Part shown: in pieces, positions 26,830-35,795 of the stretch | Layout: the number at the start of each line of letters is the position of its first letter | Numbering within the stretch: the first letter of the stretch is position 1 | Source: JBQLZO01 sp052168315 | GTDB taxonomy: Bacteria; Planctomycetota; Phycisphaerae; Phycisphaerales; UBA1924 | Direction: 5' to 3' | Assembly: GCA_052168315.1 (NCBI GenBank) | Contig: JBQLZO010000043.1 | Span: forward strand, 142,220-206,219 | DNA: 64,000 nt | Notes under the pieces: model-generated | The model's database searches: none | The model's input: the letters and a program-made list of their open reading frames with translations, nothing else | Told to the model about the DNA's origin: nothing | Translations under genes and position numbers: made by a program

Positions 26830-28463
26830 CCTGCGCCGCTCCCGCCGGTCTCGCCCCCGTCCAGCAGCGCCCGCACACGCTCGATCGTGTCCGCCTCATC
26901 GATCCGCTTGTCCGTCCGCCACCGGTGCATCCGCGGGAACCGCAGCGCGATCCCGGACTTGTGCCGGTCGCTGGCCCGAAGCCCCTCGAAATGGAGCTCG
27001 AACACATGCTCCGGTTCCACGCGCCGGGCCGGGCCGAACCGCTCCCGCGTGTGCCGCCGGATCCACGCATCGATCCGCTCGAACTCCTCATCCGTCAGCC
27101 CGCTGTACGCCTTCGCGATCGGCACCAGCTCATCAAGATCCCACACCGCGAAGGTGAAGTCCGTGAACAGCGAAGCCCGCCGCCCGTGCCCACGCTCGGC
27201 CATGACCAGCACCGCATCGATCGAGTACGGCTCGACCTTCCATTTCCACCAGTCGCCCCGCGTCCGACCGGTCCCGTACGCCGAGCCGCAGCGCTTGAGC
27301 ATCAACCCCTCCGTGCCCTCGCCCCGCGAGCGCGCCCGCAGCGCTGCCAGCGACTCCCAGTCCTCCGCATCGTGCGATTCCGAGAGCAGAATGGTCCCAT
27401 CGCCAGCGCCACGATCGCGCACCACCTCCGCAAGCAGCGCCCGCCGCCGCTCGAGCGGCTCGGTCCGCACATCACGCCCCGCGTGCTCCAGCAGGTCGTA
27501 CGCCACGAACGCCACCGGCACCTCGGGGAACAGCATCGGCTCGTATCGCTTGCGGTTCAGCCGCTTCTGCAGCGCGGAGAACGGCATCGGCCGCCCCCGC
27601 TCCCACGCCAGCAGCTCGCCATCCAGCACCGTGCCATCCGGGAGCCGCGACGCCGCCGCCGCGATCTCGGGGAACGCGGGCGTGACAAGCTCATCGCCGC
27701 GCGTCCACACCAGCACGCGGTCCCCACGCCGGATCAGCTGCGCGCGGATCCCATCCCACTTCCATTCCGCCAGCCAGCCCGAGGCATCGCCCAGCGCCTC
27801 GGCCTCGCCATCGAGCGGGGACGCCAGATAGAACGGGTACGGGCGCGTCGCCTCCGCCTCACCCATCGAGCCACCGCGCAGCAGCCGCTCGTACCCCTCC
27901 GCATCCGGACTCCAGAGCCCCGAAAGCCGGTGCGCCATCGTCGGCTCATCCACCTCCGCCACCCGCGCCAGCGCACGGATCAGCATCCCCCGCTGAACCC
28001 CGACCCGCAGCGCCCCGCCCAGCAGCTTGTGAAACACGAACCGCTGCCACGGGTTCATCGCCGACCACGCATCCCGCAGCGCCGCCCGCTTGCCACGCTC
28101 ATCGAGCGATGCCAGCGGGCGGATCCGACGCTCGATCACTTCGTGCAGCGCCTCGTCCGTGCCCTCCGGCGTGGCGCCGCCGAAGTCCGCCGGCACCAGC
28201 AGTGCAATGGTCTCCGACAGATCGCCCACCCGCTCATGGCACGCGTCCAGCAACCAGCGCTCAATCCCCGCCGCCTCCGCGGCCGCATCCCGCATCAGCG
28301 TGTGCGAAACACCCCGCTTCAACCGACGCCCGAGGAACAGCGCCAGCGCCCACGCCGCGTCGCCCGCATCCGCCTCGCCGAAGTAAGCCGCCAGCGCGGC
28401 CACCTTCTCGCTCGACCGCGTCGTCGCGTCCAGACGCTCGTACAACGCACAGAACCGGCGCAT
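26826..28463 (-). CDS. ATP-dependent DNA ligase of the ligase-associated repair operon
   Basis: A 545-residue ligase. An N-terminal all-helical DNA-binding domain covers residues 1-200. The adenylation motif EWKWDGIRAQ follows, with the AMP-accepting lysine at about residue 235. Further nucleotidyltransferase motifs are LDGELLAW, VAYDLLE, EGLMLKR and WWKWK, and an OB-fold end contains ALRFPRMHRWRTDK. Family knowledge places it in LigC/LigB-like nick sealing with the three neighbours. The start ATG (28463) shares one base with the exonuclease stop and has GGGGGAG upstream. Confidence 0.94.
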   Translation of the reverse strand: MRRFCALYERLDATTRSSEKVAALAAYFGEADAGDAAWALALFLGRRLKRGVSHTLMRDAAAEAAGIERWLLDACHERVGDLSETIALLVPADFGGATPEGTDEALHEVIERRIRPLASLDERGKRAALRDAWSAMNPWQRFVFHKLLGGALRVGVQRGMLIRALARVAEVDEPTMAHRLSGLWSPDAEGYERLLRGGSMGEAEATRPYPFYLASPLDGEAEALGDASGWLAEWKWDGIRAQLIRRGDRVLVWTRGDELVTPAFPEIAAAASRLPDGTVLDGELLAWERGRPMPFSALQKRLNRKRYEPMLFPEVPVAFVAYDLLEHAGRDVRTEPLERRRALLAEVVRDRGAGDGTILLSESHDAEDWESLAALRARSRGEGTEGLMLKRCGSAYGTGRTRGDWWKWKVEPYSIDAVLVMAERGHGRRASLFTDFTFAVWDLDELVPIAKAYSGLTDEEFERIDAWIRRHTRERFGPARRVEPEHVFELHFEGLRASDRHKSGIALRFPRMHRWRTDKRIDEADTIERVRALLDGGETGGSGAG

Positions 28464-29560
28464 CACTCCCCCTCCATCGCCAGCGCTGTCCCACGCTCGC
28501 CCGCGCGCTCGCCGGGATCCCCATCCTCGCCCTCGAAGCGCGTATCCACCACGAACGCATCGACCCCCCGTCCCCGCAGGTACTCCACCAGCGGGCCCAC
28601 GCTCCCGTGCGTGGCGCCGACACGCTCCGCGCCCGATTCCTCGATCGTCGCCAGCAGCCCGGGCCAGTCCGCGTGGTCCGAGAGCACGAATCCCCGATCC
28701 ACCGAACGGCGGCGGCGCATCCCGCGCACCAGCATCCACCCGGACGCGAACGCATCCGACACCGCCCCGAATTTCCGCACCCACTCCGACGCACCCGCCG
28801 AGGGCGGCGCGATCACCAGCGCCCGACCGCGATCCCGCTTCGCGTGCTCGACCGAGGCGTGCTCGTACGCGGGCAGCGCGATGCCCTGCGCCCGGTACAC
28901 CTCGCACAGCGCCGCCACCGCGCCGTGCACCAGGATCGGACCGATCGACGCATCGACGCCCGTCAGCAGCCGCTGCGCCTTGCCCAGCGAATACCCATAC
29001 AGCAGCGCCGTCTTGCCCTCCGACTGGCACCCGCGCCACCACGCGTTGATCGCCTCGAACACCGACGCGGGGTCCGGCCACCGGTAGATCGGCAGCGCGA
29101 AGGTCCCCTCCGTGATCAGCGTGTGGCACCGGACGGGCTCGAACGCCTCGCTCGTCGGATCCGGCGCGTGCCCGGGCGGACACCGCTTGTAATCGCCCGT
29201 GACCACCCACACCTCGCCAGTCCGCGCGTGCTCGATCCGCACCTGCGCCGACCCCAGGATGTGCCCCGCCGGGTGCAGCGAGACCAGCGCATCGCCGTGC
29301 CGAACCCGCTCGCCGAACCCGATTCCCTCGATCCGCGCCCCGCCGCCCAGCCGGTGCCTCAGGATCGGCGCCGATGGCCGCGCGGCCAGATACGAGCCCA
29401 TCCCCGCCCGCGCGTGGTCCGCGTGCCCGTGCGTGATGATCGCCCGCGACACGCCCCCGGCGTTTTTCCACGGATCAATGTGGAAATCACCCGCCGCGCA
29501 GTACAGCCCCTCCCCGGTCGCCCGCACAAGCTCGGATCCCATCGACCGGCGATCGCCCAT
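28463..29560 (-). CDS. Ligase-associated DNA exonuclease (beta-CASP/MBL fold)
   Basis: A 365-residue metallo-beta-lactamase-fold nuclease heading the repair operon. Unlike the degenerate protein at the window start, it keeps THGHADHAR, the later HPAGHILGS, the VVTGDYK aspartate and the SDHADW histidine, so it should bind two metals. The length is usual for the family. A second in-frame ATG six codons in (MGSEL) is an alternative start. A short spacer separates it from the response-regulator gene downstream on the opposite side. Confidence 0.92.
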   Translation of the reverse strand: MGDRRSMGSELVRATGEGLYCAAGDFHIDPWKNAGGVSRAIITHGHADHARAGMGSYLAARPSAPILRHRLGGGARIEGIGFGERVRHGDALVSLHPAGHILGSAQVRIEHARTGEVWVVTGDYKRCPPGHAPDPTSEAFEPVRCHTLITEGTFALPIYRWPDPASVFEAINAWWRGCQSEGKTALLYGYSLGKAQRLLTGVDASIGPILVHGAVAALCEVYRAQGIALPAYEHASVEHAKRDRGRALVIAPPSAGASEWVRKFGAVSDAFASGWMLVRGMRRRRSVDRGFVLSDHADWPGLLATIEESGAERVGATHGSVGPLVEYLRGRGVDAFVVDTRFEGEDGDPGERAGERGTALAMEGE

Positions 29561-29639
29561 CGCACAAGCGTAGCCGTGTGCCCCGCCGGCTCCCCGGATT
29601 CTCCGCCCGCGCAGCCCCGGTCTCGCCGCACCCCGTGCC

Positions 29640-30338
29640 CTATGACTCCACGCCCACGATCCCCTCGCGGATCGCGAACCGGGTCAGCAGCACCCGGTTG
29701 TGGATCCCGAGCTTGGACATCAGCCGCCCCGAGTGGTTGTCAACCGTCTTGGGGGCCAGCCCGACGATCTCGGCGATCTCCTTCTGCGTCAGCCCCGTCG
29801 CGATGTACGCCAGGATTTCCCGCTCGCGCGGCGTCAGCGTTGACAGCGGCGAACTCGGGGCTCCCCGATCACCCTCGGGCGACGAAGCCCCCGCGCCCCG
29901 AGGAACCAGCCGCGCGCGCACGCTCGCGGAACGGAATGGCTCGCCCGCACCGAGCGCGCGGAGCCCCGCAATCAATTCCGAGGCCGGGTCGTCGTAAGAG
30001 AGCAGCCCGTGGGCCCCTCCCTGAATCGCCTCGTCGAGCTGCGCATCAAGCAGCGTCGGAAACAGCAACGCGATCCCCGTGCGCAGCCCGCTCTGGCGGG
30101 CCGCCCGCGCCGTCGCGATCGCACTGAAGCCCGGCAGATCCGTCCGCAGCAGCATCGCATCCGGCGGATCCTGCGCCGCCGCACCCAGCGCTGCCGTCGC
30201 GTCCGAGACCTCGGCCACCACTGACACCCCCGGTGTCGATTCCAGCAGCGCCACCAGGAGCCCGCGCGTCAGCGGCTGGTGGTCGGCCACGATCACCCGC
30301 AGCCCCCCCGCATCGCGATCCGTCGCATTGTTGTTCAA
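29640..30338 (-). CDS. NarL/LuxR-type response regulator with an atypical receiver, TTG start
   Basis: A 232-residue DNA-binding regulator. Residues about 13-130 follow a receiver domain, but the phosphoacceptor position in the AMLLRTDLPG strand is Arg instead of Asp, the acidic pair is reduced to ADH, and the conserved Lys after GAHGLLS is Tyr. Phosphorylation-independent control is therefore likely. Residues 165-225 are an intact LuxR helix-turn-helix: LTPREREILAYIATGLTQKE, then KTVDNHSGRLMSKLG. The start codon is TTG at 30338 with GGGGAGAG just upstream. No cognate kinase is adjacent. Confidence 0.87.
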   Translation of the reverse strand: MNNNATDRDAGGLRVIVADHQPLTRGLLVALLESTPGVSVVAEVSDATAALGAAAQDPPDAMLLRTDLPGFSAIATARAARQSGLRTGIALLFPTLLDAQLDEAIQGGAHGLLSYDDPASELIAGLRALGAGEPFRSASVRARLVPRGAGASSPEGDRGAPSSPLSTLTPREREILAYIATGLTQKEIAEIVGLAPKTVDNHSGRLMSKLGIHNRVLLTRFAIREGIVGVES

Positions 30339-30783
30339 CGAACTCTCCCCTGAATTCGACCGTTGCGGATGGACCGAACGATACCGTCAGGCCGCGTGGG
30401 AGCGAACCAGACAACACAGCCCATGCGACGCACGAGCATCCCGATTGATGGTGATCGGCCACGGCCTGACCGCGAGCCATCACCCCACGAGGGCCCCATC
30501 GTCCACGCGCCCGCATGCGGTACGCCGAACAGGCCCGGCGCCAGGGCTCGCACGCCCGTGCGATTCCCGGCCACGCCAGCGTACCAGCGGCCAACTCCCC
30601 TGTGAACAGGGATCACGCGAAGTTCTTATCAAACACCGCTGCACTTTCGCGTGCGATCCCCCGCACGCCGGCCAAAACGCGATGCGCGGTGTCAGGAAGG
30701 CGTTGTTCGACCCGCATCACGCCGTCGAAAGCCGCGCTCAAGGGCGATGCGCCCCGCGTTCCCGCCCGCACACAACACCCGCC
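30339..30783. other. Intergenic region upstream of the response regulator
   Basis: A 445-base spacer. An imperfect inverted repeat lies at about 30607-30660 (GGATCACGCGAA against CTTTCGCGTGCGATCC), downstream of the Tmk-like operon. No T-run follows it. I see no convincing ORF, tRNA or promoter; the regulator's ribosome site is at its left end. Confidence 0.5.
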
Positions 30784-31704
30784 TCAGGTCGCCGTGATCC
30801 CCAGGTAACGCCCCGCCAGCCCCGCCCGCTGCAGCGTCTCCGCGAACGGCGCCTGTGCGGTCTTCAGCACGCCCTCAAGATGCGGCGCCACCAGCTCGCG
30901 CACCCGGGCCTGCTGCTCCGCGATCGGACGCGTCGCGTCGATCACCTTGAGCCCGAACTCCGGAGTCATCCGCTCGTACTCGCTCCGGATCCGCCCCTGG
31001 AACAACTCGAACGAGCGATACGGGTCGGGCGAGAGCCCCAGGTCCATCCCCGCCTCGTAATACTTCAGCTCGGGGCGCCCTGCCAGGATCCGGCGCAGCG
31101 CCTCTTCCAGCGGAACGCGGAAGTAGAACGCGATCGTCGGGCGCGGCGCGAACCGGTAGATCCGGCGCACATAACGCGGCGCCAGCCCGCGCGCCACATC
31201 CCGCGCGAACGCCGTGTAGATGTACCGATCGGCCACCACCACCGCGCCCGCCCGCAACGGCGGCAGGATCGAACGCTCCAGGCGGTCCGCGAAGTCCGCC
31301 GCGTGGATCAGCGAAAAAGTCAGCGGGCTCAGCAGCCGCTGCGCTTTGCCCTTCTTCGTGGTCGAACGCACCACCGGCGACGAGTTCCACTCGCTGAACA
31401 CCGCCGCGTATCCCTGCGAGACGATCCACTTCCGCAGCAGGTCCAGCTGCGTCGACTTCCCCGAACCATCGATCCCCTCGACGATGAACAGCTTGCCCGG
31501 CAGCGACTCGATCTCGACGATCCGGTCCTCCAGCCGCGCCAGCGTGTCGCCCGCGGTCGCCTTCAGCCGCTCGAGGTCGTCGTCCTCCATCCCGTCAAGG
31601 ATCGGCGACCCGTTGCCCAGCGCCCCATCCGAGGAGGCGCTGGATCCCGAATTCATGCCCGCCGTCGGGGCGGGGCCCTGCGATGTCTGCGTTGGATCGT
31701 TCAT
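30784..31704 (-). CDS. Thymidylate-kinase-like P-loop protein (copy 1)
   Basis: A 306-residue protein. Residues 1-65 form a low-complexity, acidic lead. The P-loop EGIDGSGKSTQ (residues 76-86, Lys83) and the DRYIYTAFARD motif follow the dTMP-kinase fold. The EPGGT motif that contacts dTMP is replaced by SEWNSSP with a KKGK cluster, so the phosphoryl acceptor is probably not dTMP. Shared blocks with the protein at 34832 (DFADRLE, ILPPLRAG, DRYIY, EAGMD) mark them as paralogues. Its ATG overlaps the CHAD-PPX stop (ATGA). Confidence 0.85.
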   Translation of the reverse strand: MNDPTQTSQGPAPTAGMNSGSSASSDGALGNGSPILDGMEDDDLERLKATAGDTLARLEDRIVEIESLPGKLFIVEGIDGSGKSTQLDLLRKWIVSQGYAAVFSEWNSSPVVRSTTKKGKAQRLLSPLTFSLIHAADFADRLERSILPPLRAGAVVVADRYIYTAFARDVARGLAPRYVRRIYRFAPRPTIAFYFRVPLEEALRRILAGRPELKYYEAGMDLGLSPDPYRSFELFQGRIRSEYERMTPEFGLKVIDATRPIAEQQARVRELVAPHLEGVLKTAQAPFAETLQRAGLAGRYLGITAT

Positions 31705-34700
31705 GCCGAGGTCCGGTCCTTGTCCTTCGCCGGGAGCGGGCGCGAATCCTCACGGGCCCGCCCATCGCCCGGTCCGTCCACACCATCCGACCCGTGCGAG
31801 CCGATCCGGGAGGCCGAGAACGGCTCCAGCGTCCCATCCTCGCCCTGCTCATCTTCTCGGAGCCACGCGAACCGCGTTGACAGTCCGAATTCGCGCTCGA
31901 ACAGCGCCGCCTTCCGCTGCGCACCCCACAGGTCCACCGACGGATCGTGCTCCGCGATCAGCGTGAACGAGGCGATCCCATCCGCGATCGACAGGTGCAC
32001 CCGGCGCACATTCCGCGTGTGCGAGCGCGCCAGCCCGTCGGCCAGCCGCGCGATCGCGGAGAGCCTCCGCACGATCTCCCGGTCGGCCTCCTGCAGCCGC
32101 GCGAAGTTCGGATGCTTCTTCTTCGGCTCCGCCCGCCGGTGGTACCGGGCGATGTTGGCCACGATCTCCAGCTCGCGCGGCGTGAATCCCGGCATGTCGC
32201 TGTGCCGGATCAAGTGGTACGAGTGCTTGTGGTGCTTCGCGTAGTTGATCAAGTACCCCACATCGTGCAGCATCGCGCCCGCGATCAGCAGTTCCCGCGC
32301 GACGCCCGAGCTCCACGCCTCTCCGCCGGCATCGGTTGCGAAGACCACCTGGTCGAACACGCTCGCGGCCAGCGCCGCCACATGCAGCGCGTGCGGCTCC
32401 TCGAAGTGGCAGGCCGTGGCGAACCGCTTCGCGGCGCTGATGCGGTCCAGCTTCTCCCGCCCATGGATCGCGCCCGAGCCCGGCGCGTGCGTCCGCCCGA
32501 ACAGCTCGTCGAGCATCTCCAGCAGCAGGCCCTCACGGATCCCGCGATCGTGCACGCGGAGCACATTGATCGACAGGTGCTTCATCACCGACTCGACGAT
32601 CGTCAGCCCCGCCACCGCGATCTCGGCCCGGTCCGGGCTCATCCCCGGCACCCGGGCGCGCTCGCGCACCGGCAGCTTCCGAACACGATCGAGCGTGTGC
32701 TTGACCTCCGAGCGCCTGAGTTCATACCCGCGCGTCTTGAACGGCAGCATCGCCGCCGATGGCCCCTCGCTCCCGCCCTTCGCGCTCTCCAGCGGGCGCG
32801 TCACCCCGCCGTTCATCGAGATCGACGCCAGCGATGTGAAAATGCCACCCGTGCCGAAGAGCATCTGCGGCGAGAAATCCACCCGCCCCACCTCATCACG
32901 CAGCGTGCTCCGCACGAACGAACGCATCGCGTCGTACCCGCGGTCCCGCCCGCCCGCCTCCCCCGGCTCGCACGACCCGAACCGCTCCGTCAGCCGCACC
33001 GCGCCCAGCTTCAGAGGGAACACCTGCTCGATCAGCCCGTTGGCCGTCAGCACGATCTCCGTCGACCCGCCACCGATGTCCACCACCGCCGCGTGCGTGT
33101 TCTCGAGGTGGAACGCATGATCCACTGAGCGCACCGCGAGCCGGGCCTCCTCCGACGGGCCGATGATCTCCAACTCCAGCCCGGACGCCTCACGGATCGC
33201 ATCGACCAGGTCCTGCCCGTTCTCCGCATCCCGCGCGGCCGCAGTCCCGATCACCCGGATCCGCTCCACCGCGTACCCCTCGGCGATCACCCGCATCCGC
33301 GCCACGGCTTGCGCCGACATGTCGATCGTCTCGGGCTGCATCCGCCCCGTCTCAGACAGACCCTTGCCCAGCCGCGTCACCGCCTTCTCGTCATCGAGCA
33401 CGCGGAACCACCCATCGCCCCGCAGCTCGGCGACCACCAGGCGGATGCTGTTGGATCCGACATCGATCGCCGCGACCCGCCGGGTCTCCCCGCCCGCGCC
33501 CTCGCCCAGCGCATCGTCCGTGCCGTCGTTCGGAAGCGGCTCAAGCACCAACTCCGGCCCCCGGCCCGCGCCGCCGGCCCGCCCGTTCCCGGATGGATCG
33601 ACCCGCGCGTTCGATGGCGGCCCGCTCGCACCATGGTCGGCTGGCATATCGGCTCCGTTCGTGCTGTGATTCCCCGCCGTCGCTCGCCGCGCGGATCCGG
33701 CCCGCGAGCTCGCTCCCCCGCCCGCCGATCCGCCCGCACGGGCCGATGCGATCAACTCATCGATGAACCGGTGCGCGGTCGGCTCGCCCCACCACCAGCC
33801 GAGAAACGCGTCCCGCTCGCCCGCCAGCCGCTGCTCCAGACGGCTCGCCACGCCCAGCAGCGCGTTCTTGGTCGAGGAACTCTGTTCCCCCAGCTCGGAG
33901 CCCACCTGCGCGAGCCGGCGGGCCAGCTCATCCCCATCGTTGAGCTTCCCAAGCCGTTCCTGCAGCGAAGCCAGCTCCGCGTACGCCCCGCGCTCGAACG
34001 ACTCCCACGCCGCCCGCCCGGAACGCTCCTGCTCTTCCAACGCCTCCGGATCGGCGAACACCGGCCAGCAGATCTCGCCCGCGTACCGCGCCCGCTTGCA
34101 CGCGATCCGCAGCGCGTGCAGCTCCTCCATCGTCAGCGACGACGCGTCCACCGCCCGGCGCAGCGGCTCCAGCATCCGCGGCAGCGCCACCCCCGCAAGC
34201 TCGCCCAGGGTCCGCGGCGCTGACCCACCCTGCCCGTGCCCGTTGCCACTCTCCTGCCCGCCCGCACGCACCGTCCGGCGGGGTGCGCTGGCCGTCATCA
34301 GCAGCCGCCCGAACCGGTACCGCAGCTCATCGTCGGCGAAGTTTTCTTCCGTGCGGCTCAAGGCCTGCTCGGCGTTCTCGCGCTCGGCCTCGATCCACAT
34401 GGCCGCATCCGTCACCGCCGCCCGCTCCGCATCGTTCAATGGCTCGAGCTCAAACGGATCGGCCCGCCCGCCCGCCAGATCCAGCAGAAAGCCCCGGTGC
34501 ACATCCAGCGACCGCGCATCGCCGGCCGCCCGCCGGATGTCCCGCAGGATCCGGTTGCACCGCGTCGCGTGCTTTTTCTTCAGCGCCTCACGGAAGAACC
34601 GGATCGCCGCAGCGCTCCGGCGCGTCGCCACGCGGAGCTGGTGCACACGCCGCACACGCCGCGACTCCGCCTCCTCCTCATCGTCCTTCTCCCGCCGGCG

Positions 34701-34835
34701 CTTCGACTCGGGAAGGTGCAGCAACTCGATGACCGACTCGAGACGCGGCTCGAGCACCATGGCGGCCGCATCCTCGATGGGGGTGTCCCGCCGGAGCCCC
34801 GCGATCCACTTGCCGCCGGCCTTCAGGTCGCTCAC
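31701..34835 (-). CDS. CHAD domain fused to an exopolyphosphatase/GppA-type phosphatase with HD domain
   Basis: A 1044-residue fusion. Residues about 50-390 form a CHAD domain, the helical, basic polyphosphate-binding module (VHQLRVATRRSAAAIRFF, then LHALRIACKRARYAGE). A Gly/Ser/Pro linker follows. From about residue 450 there is a PPX/GppA phosphatase (AAIDVGSNSIRLVVAEL, GTAAARDAEN, DIGGGSTEIV). An HD domain lies around 830-930 (AMLHDVGYLINYAKHH). PPX enzymes hydrolyse polyphosphate or pppGpp; CHAD suggests polyphosphate. GTG start at 34835, overlapping the upstream stop (GTGA); the frame is open upstream, but this start has the coupling overlap. Confidence 0.9.
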   Translation of the reverse strand: MSDLKAGGKWIAGLRRDTPIEDAAAMVLEPRLESVIELLHLPESKRRREKDDEEEAESRRVRRVHQLRVATRRSAAAIRFFREALKKKHATRCNRILRDIRRAAGDARSLDVHRGFLLDLAGGRADPFELEPLNDAERAAVTDAAMWIEAERENAEQALSRTEENFADDELRYRFGRLLMTASAPRRTVRAGGQESGNGHGQGGSAPRTLGELAGVALPRMLEPLRRAVDASSLTMEELHALRIACKRARYAGEICWPVFADPEALEEQERSGRAAWESFERGAYAELASLQERLGKLNDGDELARRLAQVGSELGEQSSSTKNALLGVASRLEQRLAGERDAFLGWWWGEPTAHRFIDELIASARAGGSAGGGASSRAGSARRATAGNHSTNGADMPADHGASGPPSNARVDPSGNGRAGGAGRGPELVLEPLPNDGTDDALGEGAGGETRRVAAIDVGSNSIRLVVAELRGDGWFRVLDDEKAVTRLGKGLSETGRMQPETIDMSAQAVARMRVIAEGYAVERIRVIGTAAARDAENGQDLVDAIREASGLELEIIGPSEEARLAVRSVDHAFHLENTHAAVVDIGGGSTEIVLTANGLIEQVFPLKLGAVRLTERFGSCEPGEAGGRDRGYDAMRSFVRSTLRDEVGRVDFSPQMLFGTGGIFTSLASISMNGGVTRPLESAKGGSEGPSAAMLPFKTRGYELRRSEVKHTLDRVRKLPVRERARVPGMSPDRAEIAVAGLTIVESVMKHLSINVLRVHDRGIREGLLLEMLDELFGRTHAPGSGAIHGREKLDRISAAKRFATACHFEEPHALHVAALAASVFDQVVFATDAGGEAWSSGVARELLIAGAMLHDVGYLINYAKHHKHSYHLIRHSDMPGFTPRELEIVANIARYHRRAEPKKKHPNFARLQEADREIVRRLSAIARLADGLARSHTRNVRRVHLSIADGIASFTLIAEHDPSVDLWGAQRKAALFEREFGLSTRFAWLREDEQGEDGTLEPFSASRIGSHGSDGVDGPGDGRAREDSRPLPAKDKDRTSA

Positions 34836-35638
34836 AGCGCCGCCCCCTCCATCCGTCCCACCACCGACTCCACCGCCGATGCCAGATCCTGAAAGATCGG
34901 GTACACGCCGCGGTTGGCATCCACCACATGGAACCCGTGCTCGTCCGCGAGCCGGTCGAACTGAGAGAGCAGCTTCGTCTGGTAGATCCGGAACGCGTGG
35001 TACAGGTCGTCCTCGTTGAGCATGTCCATGCCCGATTCCCAGTAGTCGAACCCACGACCCGCGAGCACCCGCGGCGTCAGGTGCCCGAGACCGATCCGCA
35101 TGTACATCACCAGGTGCGGCTTGGGAGCGAACGAATACACATCGCGCAGCCACTCAGGATCCGCGCCGCGGACGATGCTCCGCGCCATCATCGAGTAGAT
35201 GTACCGGTCCGTCAGCACCACGAACCCCGCGCGGAGCGCCGGAAGGATCTGGTTCTCAAGCCGGTCCGCAAAGTCCGTCGCGTAGAACAGGTCCGTCGTC
35301 AGCCGACCCAGCGTGTGACCCTCCTGCGCGCGGGCGATGCCCTCACCGGCCAGCCGGCTCGTCTTCTGCGCCGAGTGGATCACCGCCAGCCCCTCGTTCT
35401 CCAGCCACTCACGCAGCAGCGCGATCTGCGTCGAACGCCCGCACCCATCCGTCCCCTCCAGCACGATCAAACGCCCTGGCATCGCCGAGATGTCCACCGC
35501 CCCATCGCCCAGCGCCAGCAGCGCACGGTCCACGGCCTGCCCGCGGTACCCGGGCTCCTCGGTGCGGTCCTCACGGTTCTCAACGAACGCCTCGTTCGGA
35601 GCCGGAAGCCGATGTGGTTCGGAAGGTGCGTTCGTCAT
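34832..35638 (-). CDS. Thymidylate-kinase-like P-loop protein (copy 2) with Arg in Walker A
   Basis: A 268-residue first gene of a three-gene coupled operon. The phosphate loop reads EGTDGCGRSTQ (residues 61-71), with Arg68 where the catalytic lysine is expected. DRYIYSMMARS keeps the DRY motif. The dTMP-specific EPGGT motif is absent (HSAQKTSR instead). These changes argue against ordinary dTMP kinase activity; nucleotide binding without catalysis, or a different donor, is possible. The ATG at 35638 is the first Met before the conserved fold. The 157-base spacer to the giant cyclophilin gene on the same strand may hold the operon promoter. Confidence 0.84.
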   Translation of the reverse strand: MTNAPSEPHRLPAPNEAFVENREDRTEEPGYRGQAVDRALLALGDGAVDISAMPGRLIVLEGTDGCGRSTQIALLREWLENEGLAVIHSAQKTSRLAGEGIARAQEGHTLGRLTTDLFYATDFADRLENQILPALRAGFVVLTDRYIYSMMARSIVRGADPEWLRDVYSFAPKPHLVMYMRIGLGHLTPRVLAGRGFDYWESGMDMLNEDDLYHAFRIYQTKLLSQFDRLADEHGFHVVDANRGVYPIFQDLASAVESVVGRMEGAAL

Positions 35639-35795
35639 ACGAGGGTCGATCCCGCCTCCGCTGGTGCCCGGATCCGGGCGCTCCGCTCCGCGCACGCGGG
35701 CAAGGAAGAACGACCCGCCTCCGCGCCGCTCACGCCCGCGCAACGCACCAATTCTATCCCCGCCCATCGCTCCCACACCGAAACCGATCCGACGC

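Noticed and set aside
30607..30660. Terminator for the Tmk/CHAD-PPX operon
   Set aside because: The stem is interrupted and no T-run follows on the minus strand; kept only as a note on the spacer.
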